From contig NZ_FNHP01000002.1 in NCBI RefSeq assembly GCF_900103645.1, positions 496,001 through 560,000 on the forward strand: a stretch of 64,000 nt of DNA. Direction: 5' to 3'. The first letter of the stretch is position 1. Every line of letters begins with the position of its first letter. Shown piece after piece: positions 58,726 to 64,000 of the stretch. The notes under the pieces are model-generated. The model saw only the letters and a list, made by a program, of their open reading frames with translations. It was not told the origin of the DNA and did no database searches. Origin of the DNA: Oryzisolibacter propanilivorax (GTDB taxonomy: Bacteria; Pseudomonadota; Gammaproteobacteria; Burkholderiales; Burkholderiaceae_C). The position numbers and the translations under genes were made by a program.

Positions 58726-61209
58726 ATGTCGTCGCCAGCGCTGCTGAACCCGGCAGTGCGTCACTCGCCACTGCCCGCGCCCCAGGGCGGCGCCTGGGCC
58801 GGGGCCACCGATGCCGCCGTCGGCCTGCTGCTGGCCGGCTCGCTGCTGCTGCCCTCGGGCTACTCCTGGGGCGCGGCGCTGCTGGTGCTGCTGGGCCTGC
58901 TGCGCCTGCCCGGCTGGTGGCGCGCAGGCCCGCCACTGCCCGCGCCGCTGCGCTGGTGGGCGGCGGCGGTGCTGCTGATGGCCCTGGGCTGGAGCATCCA
59001 CCTGTTCGACCACGGCCAGCTGCAGTGGAAGACCTTGGGGCTGGACCGCGTCGTCAAATACCTGCTGGTGCTGGCCGCCGTGCTGGCGCTGGCGCTGCAG
59101 CCGCCGCGCTGGCGGGCCGTGGCCTGGGGCAGCGCGCTGGGCGGCGTGGGCGCCGGCGCCATCGCCGTGTGGCAGGTGGGCCTGCAGCAGCTCGAGCGCG
59201 CCGAGGGCCACACCAACGCCATCCAGTTCGGCAACCTGGCGCTGCTGCTGGGGCTGTGGTGCGTGGCGCTGGGGCTGGCCCTGTGGCGCCAGCGGCGCCT
59301 GGCGCTGCCCTGCGCGCTGGGCGCGGCGGGTGGCCTGCTGGCCAGCCTGCTGTCGGGCAGCCGGGGTGGCTGGATGGCGCTGCCGGTGCTGCTGGCGCTG
59401 ACGCTGTGGTTCCTGCACCCCGGGCGCGGCAAGGCACCGGCATGGCGCCTGGGACTGCAGGCGCTGTGCGCGGTGGCGCTGCTGGGCGCCGCGCTGCTGG
59501 CCGTGCCCAGCGTGCGCGACCGCGTGCAATTGGGCGTGTACGAATGGGAGCATGCCGACGCGCAGGTGCTGAACACCGCGGTGGGGCTGCGCCGCGCGCT
59601 CTGGGTGTATGCCTGGGAGGAGGGGCAGACCGCTCCGCTGCTGGGTGTCGGGCAGCAGGCCTTCACCGAGCGCATGCCTGCCGCCGTCGCTGCCGCCCGG
59701 CTGCCCTCGCATGCCCTGCTGCTGAACCACGCGCACAACGAATGGCTGGACATGTTCGCCAAGCGTGGCCTGCTGGGCTGCCTGTGCCTGCTGGCGTTCT
59801 TCGCGGTGCCGGGTTACGGGTTCTGGCGCCTGCTGCGCCAGGCCGACCGGCAGATACGCGCGGCAGGTGCCGATGCTGCGGCCTGGGCACAGTCGCGCCT
59901 GGCGGCAGTGTGCGGCCTGGTGACGGTGCTGGGCTTCCTGGGCTTCGGCCTGACCCAGGTCATGTTCGCGCACAACAACGCCAACATCCTGTACCTGCTG
60001 GGGGTGACGCTGTGGCTGGCGCTGTCGGTGCACAGCCGGCCGGGTGCGCCACAGGTGGCGCTGCGGCCCGACGGGGCGCGCGCGGCTGATGCGGCGCAGG
60101 CGGACCGGCCGCTGCGCGTCATGCATTTCGTCTCCGGCGGGTTCTCCGGCGCCACGCAGGTGGCCATCGACCTGTGCGCGCCCCATCCGGGCCAGGAAAG
60201 CCTGCTGGTGCTGCGCCGCCGCGCCATGGACATCACCGAGCGGCTGCAGCGGCTGCAGGCACAAGGCATCGCGGTGCGCACGGTGTCGCGCTGGTCGCAC
60301 TGGGTGACGCAGCGCGAGGTGGCGCGGCTATGCCGGCAGTGGCGACCCGACGTGTTCGTCGCGCACGGCTTCAGCGAGCACCTGTGGGGCCGCTACGGCG
60401 CACTGCAGGCCGGTGTGCCGCGCCTGCTGCACGTCGAGCACAACACGCGCGAGCGCTACACCGCGCGGCGCCTGCGCCAGTCGCTGGAACTGGCGGCGCG
60501 CACCGAGCGCATCGTCGGCGTGTCGCAGGCGGTGTGCGACGCGCTGGTGGCGCGCGGGCATCCTGCGGACAAATGCGTCGCCATCCTGAACGGCATTGAC
60601 CTGCAGCGCTGGCAGGGCGGTCTGCCCTGGCACGAGCGCGAGGACGCCATCGTCATGTCCGCGCGCTTCGCCCAGCAAAAGGACCATTTCACGCTGATCC
60701 GCGCTGCCGCCGTGCTGCGCGACACGCACGGGCTGCGGCCCACCGTGTACCTGGCCGGCGAGGGCAAGTCCAGCTGGCGCCGGCGCGCGCAGGTGCTGGC
60801 GCAGGAGCTGGGGCTGCAGGAGCAGGTGCGCTTCCTGGGCCATGTGTCCGACCTGCCGGCGCTGTGCGGGCGGGTGAAGCTGGCGGTGCTGTCCACGCAC
60901 TACGAGGGCCTGGGGCTGGGGCTGATCGAGGCCATGGCCTGCGGCTGCTGCGGCATCGGCACCGACGTGGAAGGCGTGCGCGAGATCCTGACCGATGGCG
61001 ACACCGGCTACCTGGTGCCGCACCAGGACGCGGCCGCGCTGGCGGCGCGGCTGGCGCAGCTGCTGCAGCACCCGGAGCAGGCGCAGGCCGTGGCCGCGCG
61101 CGGCCAGGCGCACGTGCGCGCCACCTTCGACCGGCGGCGCATGACGCAGCAGTACCTGGACCTGCTGCGCGCGCCACCGATCCCATCCCCACCGTCCGCA
61201 ATGCCATGA
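58726..61209 (+). CDS. O-antigen ligase-like protein fused to a GT4 glycosyltransferase
   Basis: The 827-residue product joins two normally separate enzymes. Residues 1-440 are a polytopic O-antigen ligase/polymerase (Wzy_C/WaaL-like) domain, with GSRGGWMALPVLLALTLW and LLNHAHNEWLDMFAKRGLLG. A linker (about 440-460) leads into a family-4 glycosyltransferase with LRVMHFVSGGFSGATQV, VGVSQAVCDALVARGH, LSTHYEGLGLGLIEAMACG and the catalytic-region Glu pair. The frame is open throughout, so the fusion is real in this sequence. It would add sugars and ligate or polymerise a surface glycan. The stop overlaps the next start. Confidence 0.82.
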   Translation: MSSPALLNPAVRHSPLPAPQGGAWAGATDAAVGLLLAGSLLLPSGYSWGAALLVLLGLLRLPGWWRAGPPLPAPLRWWAAAVLLMALGWSIHLFDHGQLQWKTLGLDRVVKYLLVLAAVLALALQPPRWRAVAWGSALGGVGAGAIAVWQVGLQQLERAEGHTNAIQFGNLALLLGLWCVALGLALWRQRRLALPCALGAAGGLLASLLSGSRGGWMALPVLLALTLWFLHPGRGKAPAWRLGLQALCAVALLGAALLAVPSVRDRVQLGVYEWEHADAQVLNTAVGLRRALWVYAWEEGQTAPLLGVGQQAFTERMPAAVAAARLPSHALLLNHAHNEWLDMFAKRGLLGCLCLLAFFAVPGYGFWRLLRQADRQIRAAGADAAAWAQSRLAAVCGLVTVLGFLGFGLTQVMFAHNNANILYLLGVTLWLALSVHSRPGAPQVALRPDGARAADAAQADRPLRVMHFVSGGFSGATQVAIDLCAPHPGQESLLVLRRRAMDITERLQRLQAQGIAVRTVSRWSHWVTQREVARLCRQWRPDVFVAHGFSEHLWGRYGALQAGVPRLLHVEHNTRERYTARRLRQSLELAARTERIVGVSQAVCDALVARGHPADKCVAILNGIDLQRWQGGLPWHEREDAIVMSARFAQQKDHFTLIRAAAVLRDTHGLRPTVYLAGEGKSSWRRRAQVLAQELGLQEQVRFLGHVSDLPALCGRVKLAVLSTHYEGLGLGLIEAMACGCCGIGTDVEGVREILTDGDTGYLVPHQDAAALAARLAQLLQHPEQAQAVAARGQAHVRATFDRRRMTQQYLDLLRAPPIPSPPSAMP

Positions 61210-61958
61210 AACGCCGCAAGACCGTCTTCGAGCACTGGTTCTCCTGGAGCCGCCACCAGCGCCGCCAGGGCGCGGCCGAGGTGACGGCGCAACTGAAGCA
61301 GGCCGACCTGCGGGCGCTCAAGCAGCAGACCGTGGCCGGCGAGCAGCCGCAGTACGGCCATGGCGCCCAGCCCGACCTGCGCGAGCACCTGCAGCGCCTG
61401 GAGGGCGAGTTCGCCGGCCAGTCGCGGCTGCTGCTGCACCACGCCACGCTGATCGTGCTGATCCGCCGCGAGGCGCAGATCGGCCGGCACTACGCGCAGT
61501 TCCGCGCGCTGTGGGACGCCGAGCGCGACTTCCTGTGCCGGCACCTGAACCTGCGCTGGCTGGTGTCGGCCTGCGACACCTTCATCGACCACGACCGCGA
61601 CCCGGTGCTGCGCGCGCTGATGCTGCAGGCGGTGCTGCTGGTCAACACCGTCAAGCTGTGCGAGACCGAGCGCTTCCTGCAGCACCCCGAGGGCGGCGCG
61701 CCCGCCGACCGGCCCGAGGCGCTGCAGGCGCTGCAGGGCGGGCGCGTGCCGCTGCTGGACGGCCTGTCGGCCTTCACCGTCGGCACCGACGACACGCTGC
61801 GCAACATGCGCTGGCGGCTGCAGTCGGTGTGCGCGCTGCACCCGCTGGGCGCGCTGGTGCTGGAGGTGTTCGACCGCCTGACGCGCGAGGACGCGGGCGA
61901 CAACATTTATCTGCGCTTTCGCCGGCGGCACACGCGCGTGCGCACGCAGTGGTGGTGA
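61206..61958 (+). CDS. Hypothetical protein linked to the ligase/glycosyltransferase gene
   Basis: The 250-residue product is not recognised. It is helical, charged and without signal peptide or membrane segment. It is Arg/Leu-rich, with the core RREAQIGRHYAQFRALWDAE, CETERFLQ and a basic C-terminus (RFRRRHTRVRTQWW). The ATG overlaps the preceding stop (ATGA), so it is translated with the glycosyltransferase fusion and may serve the same surface-glycan pathway. Confidence 0.65.
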   Translation: MKRRKTVFEHWFSWSRHQRRQGAAEVTAQLKQADLRALKQQTVAGEQPQYGHGAQPDLREHLQRLEGEFAGQSRLLLHHATLIVLIRREAQIGRHYAQFRALWDAERDFLCRHLNLRWLVSACDTFIDHDRDPVLRALMLQAVLLVNTVKLCETERFLQHPEGGAPADRPEALQALQGGRVPLLDGLSAFTVGTDDTLRNMRWRLQSVCALHPLGALVLEVFDRLTREDAGDNIYLRFRRRHTRVRTQWW

Positions 61959-61997
61959 GACGCGCCGGCGGCTGACGCGGCCGGGCGCGGGGTGCAG

Positions 61998-62067
61998 GAG
62001 GTTTTCAGGTCAAATCGCCCTGCAGCCCTTGGTAATCAAGGGCATGCAGCTATCGAAAGCGTAGTAA
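61998..62067 (-). repeat. Dispersed palindromic repeat R12
   Basis: This full reverse-orientation copy has TTTTCAGGTCAAATCGCCC, the stem GCCCTTG (62025-62031) with CAAGGGC (62037-62043), then ATGCAGCTATCGAAAGC. It lies between convergent genes. Confidence 0.82.
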
Positions 62068-62094
62068 TTGAGTGCCCGCGCCGCGCCCGCGCAA

Positions 62095-62140
62095 CCGGTC
62101 GCCCTCGCCCCTTCGGGGAGAGGGAGGGGTGAGGGGCTGC
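62095..62140. repeat. REP-like hairpin
   Basis: CCCTCGCCCC (62102-62111) and GGGGAGAGGG (62115-62124) form a near-perfect hairpin with a TTC loop. It is extended by GAGGGGTGAGGGGCTGCCC. This type of CCCTC/GAGGG palindrome is common between genes in many proteobacteria. The spacer 61959-62176 holds this hairpin and R12 and no gene. Confidence 0.6.
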
Positions 62141-62176
62141 CCCGCCGCCTGCCCGGCGACAGGCTTGCGTGCCCGC

Positions 62177-63265
62177 TCACGCCCCCTGCGCATCGCCCGC
62201 CACGCGCCCACAAGCAGCGCGCCATTCGCGCTCCAGCAGCGCCACCAGCTGCGCCGCCGGCAGCGCCCGCGCCAGCCCCACGCCCTGGCCGGCCCACAGC
62301 GACAGGTAGTCCGCCCGGCCCTGCGCCGCCGCCGCGCGCCGCAGCGGCGCCGTCAGCGCGTTCTGCACCGGGTAGGGCGGCAGCGTGTCCGCGTGCGCGT
62401 CCAGCTGCTCCATCATGGCGTTGACGATGCCGCGCGCCGGGCGGCCGGAATAGGCGCGGGTGATGCGCGTGTCGCTGCCCTCGGCCCGCGCCATGGCCGC
62501 GCGCTGGGCGGCGCCGATGGCCGACTCCGGGCAGGCCAGGAAGGCCGTGCCCAGCTGCGCCGCCTGCGCGCCCAGCGCCAGCGCGGCGGCGATGCCGCGC
62601 CCGTCCATGATGCCGCCGGCGGCGATCACGGGAACGTCCAACGCATCCACGCAGGCCGGCACCAGCGCCAGGGTGCCGATCTGGCTGCTGCTTCCCAGGT
62701 CCAGGAAGCTGCCGCGGTGCCCGCCGCCCTCCATGCCCGAGGCGCAGACCGCGTCGGCTCCGGCCTCGGCCCAGGCGCGCGCCTCGGCCACGGTGGTGGC
62801 GGTGCCGATGACCAGGCTGCCGGCCTCATGCTTCACGCGCTCCACCTGCGCCGCGCTCAGCAGCCCGAAGGTGAAGCTGGCCACGGCCGGGCGCGCGGCG
62901 ATCAGCGCCTGCAGCTGCGCGTCGAAATCCTCGCACCATTGCGCGGGCGGCTCGGGCATGGCTAGGGCCAACTCGGCGTACAGCGGCGCCAGGCGGTCGA
63001 TGGCGGCGCGCACCGTGGCCGGGTCGGGCGACGGCGTCTGCAGCACGAACAGGTTCATGCCGAAGGGCCGGCGGGTGGCGGCGCGCACGGCGGCGGCGGC
63101 CTCGCGCATGGCCTGCGGCGAGCGCATGCCGCAGCCCAGCATGCCCAGGCCGCCGGCCTCGGACACGGCAGCCGCCAGCTGCGGCGTGTCCGAGCCGGTC
63201 ATGGGCCCCTGGACGATGGGCAGGTCGAGGGACAGGCGTTGCAGCAGGCGGGGGACAGTGGCCAT
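62177..63265 (-). CDS. Nitronate monooxygenase (NPD-like flavoprotein)
   Basis: The 362-residue FMN enzyme of the nitronate monooxygenase/2-nitropropane dioxygenase family has an N-terminal VQGPMTG, the FMN-phosphate site IAAGGIMDGRGIAAALALGA, GMEGGGHRG with the catalytic His, and ACPESAIG. It should oxidise alkyl nitronates or related compounds. It is followed on the same strand, 18 bases upstream, by the end of a LysR gene, its probable regulator or operon partner. Confidence 0.9.
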   Translation of the reverse strand: MATVPRLLQRLSLDLPIVQGPMTGSDTPQLAAAVSEAGGLGMLGCGMRSPQAMREAAAAVRAATRRPFGMNLFVLQTPSPDPATVRAAIDRLAPLYAELALAMPEPPAQWCEDFDAQLQALIAARPAVASFTFGLLSAAQVERVKHEAGSLVIGTATTVAEARAWAEAGADAVCASGMEGGGHRGSFLDLGSSSQIGTLALVPACVDALDVPVIAAGGIMDGRGIAAALALGAQAAQLGTAFLACPESAIGAAQRAAMARAEGSDTRITRAYSGRPARGIVNAMMEQLDAHADTLPPYPVQNALTAPLRRAAAAQGRADYLSLWAGQGVGLARALPAAQLVALLEREWRAACGRVAGDAQGA

Positions 63266-63283
63266 GGCGGGCTCCGGGAGGGT

Positions 63284-64000
63284 TCAGGAAAGGGAGAGTT
63301 CGGGTGCGTCCGGCCGCAGCGCCTGCAGCAGCGCGGACAGCGCCGGGGTGTCGTGGCCGGCGCGGTGCACCAGCAGGGTCGGGCAGGTGCCCAGCTCCAG
63401 CCAATGCAGCGGCGGCGGCGCGCGCAGCAGCTCTAGCACCGCGCGCGGCAGCACGCCGGCGCAGCGCCCGGCGGCCACGCAGGCCAGGATGGTGCTGTAG
63501 GAGGCCAGCTCCAGCACGCGCGGCGCGCGGCCCAGGGCCTGCGCCATCCAGGCCTCGCCGATGCGCCGGTAGGTGCAGCCGTGGGCGAAGGCGGCCAGCG
63601 TGTCCACCTGCAGGTCGGCCGGCGCGTGCACCGGCGGGTGGCTGGCGGGCAGCGCCAGCAGCAGCTGCTCCTGCCACACCGGCACGCGCGCCAGGGCGGT
63701 GGCGGCGTCGTCGTCCAGGCCGGGCGGTGGCCAAGCAACCAGCGCGCAGTCCAGCCGGTGCGCCAGCACGTCCTCGACCAGTACGCGCGAGGCGCCGGTG
63801 CGCAACTCCAGCGCCAGCGCGGGCCAGCGTGCGTGCAGCTGCGCCAGCGGCGCGGGCAGGCGCGCGGCGGCGGTGCTCTCCATAGCGCCCAGGCGCAGGC
63901 GGCCGCTGGGCTCGGGCGAGCACACCGCCTGGCGCGCCTCCTCGGCCAGCGCCAGCAGGCGCTCGGCGTGGCGCGCCAGGCGCTGGCCGGCGTCGGTCAG
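63284..64000 (-). CDS. LysR family regulator (5' end outside window)
   Basis: The frame is open to the window edge, so the N-terminal winged helix is missing except for LTDAGQRLARHAERLLALAE, the dimerising linker helix. The remaining ~239 residues are a LysR effector-binding domain (GRLRLGAMES, LALELRTGASRVLVEDVLAH, CALVAWPPPG). It lies just upstream of the nitronate monooxygenase gene in the same orientation, rather than in the divergent position usual for LysR regulators. Confidence 0.87.
   Translation of the reverse strand: MTDAGQRLARHAERLLALAEEARQAVCSPEPSGRLRLGAMESTAAARLPAPLAQLHARWPALALELRTGASRVLVEDVLAHRLDCALVAWPPPGLDDDAATALARVPVWQEQLLLALPASHPPVHAPADLQVDTLAAFAHGCTYRRIGEAWMAQALGRAPRVLELASYSTILACVAAGRCAGVLPRAVLELLRAPPPLHWLELGTCPTLLVHRAGHDTPALSALLQALRPDAPELSLS

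Overview
The window is a high-GC chromosomal segment (about 70% G+C by eye) of a Gram-negative betaproteobacterium, most likely a member of the Comamonadaceae (Burkholderiales, Acidovorax-like). The evidence is LPS-assembly genes (kdsD, kdsC, lptC, lptD), a tctDE/tctCBA tricarboxylate transporter locus, metX-metW, and twelve copies of a short palindromic intergenic repeat of a kind I associate with comamonads. No tRNA, rRNA, CRISPR array, prophage or recognisable transposase gene is visible. Both window ends cut a gene: kdsD at the left and a LysR regulator at the right.

Layout: 1-2856 holds overlapping kdsD-kdsC-lptC-SDR genes (Kdo synthesis and LPS export). 2895-6393 is a regulatory cluster. 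It contains a glycine-rich cold-type RNA-binding protein whose leader can hide its own ribosome binding site, a yybP-ykoY (Mn2+) riboswitch before a GDT1-family cation exporter, and a SAM-II riboswitch with an intrinsic terminator before metX-metW. 6598-9878 carries a chemoreceptor and a membrane diguanylate cyclase. 10115-19090 carries an M20 peptidase, the tctDE two-component system, tctCBA, an AbrB-family membrane protein and a lipase. 19123-27203 carries a second diguanylate cyclase, rsmE, an amgK-like kinase, and divergent lptD-surA-rsmA. 27263-31093 carries a repeat-rich block, a barstar/secreted ribonuclease pair and maeB.

31532-37108 is a 1,858-residue DUF4347/RTX surface protein with no type I secretion genes beside it. 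37250-39676 is a divergent aminotransferase/LysR pair. 39779-45134 is a mostly hypothetical cluster: a mini flagellar-rod-like protein, SPFH-SHOCT, double zinc ribbon-DUF4178, DUF350, VF530 and a membrane aminopropyltransferase. It looks like a membrane-stress/polyamine module, and a FAD oxidoreductase (50218-51942) may be its displaced partner. Between them lie an MHYT hybrid histidine kinase and an HD-GYP response regulator. 52099-63265 carries a CPA-type antiporter, a J-domain-like coiled-coil protein, radA, ilvE, a zinc-ribbon protein, an O-antigen ligase fused to a glycosyltransferase, and nitronate monooxygenase.

Two kinds of non-coding repeat stand out. The first is the palindromic family (R1-R12). 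It sits between genes, but one copy is translated in frame inside the FAD protein, one forms the tctC/tctB intergenic terminator, and one supplies the stop codon of a diguanylate cyclase. The second is a pair of homologous 153-165 bp elements with ~21-bp imperfect terminal inverted repeats. Both begin exactly at the stop codon of a cyclic-di-GMP gene, and their length difference is a multiple of three.
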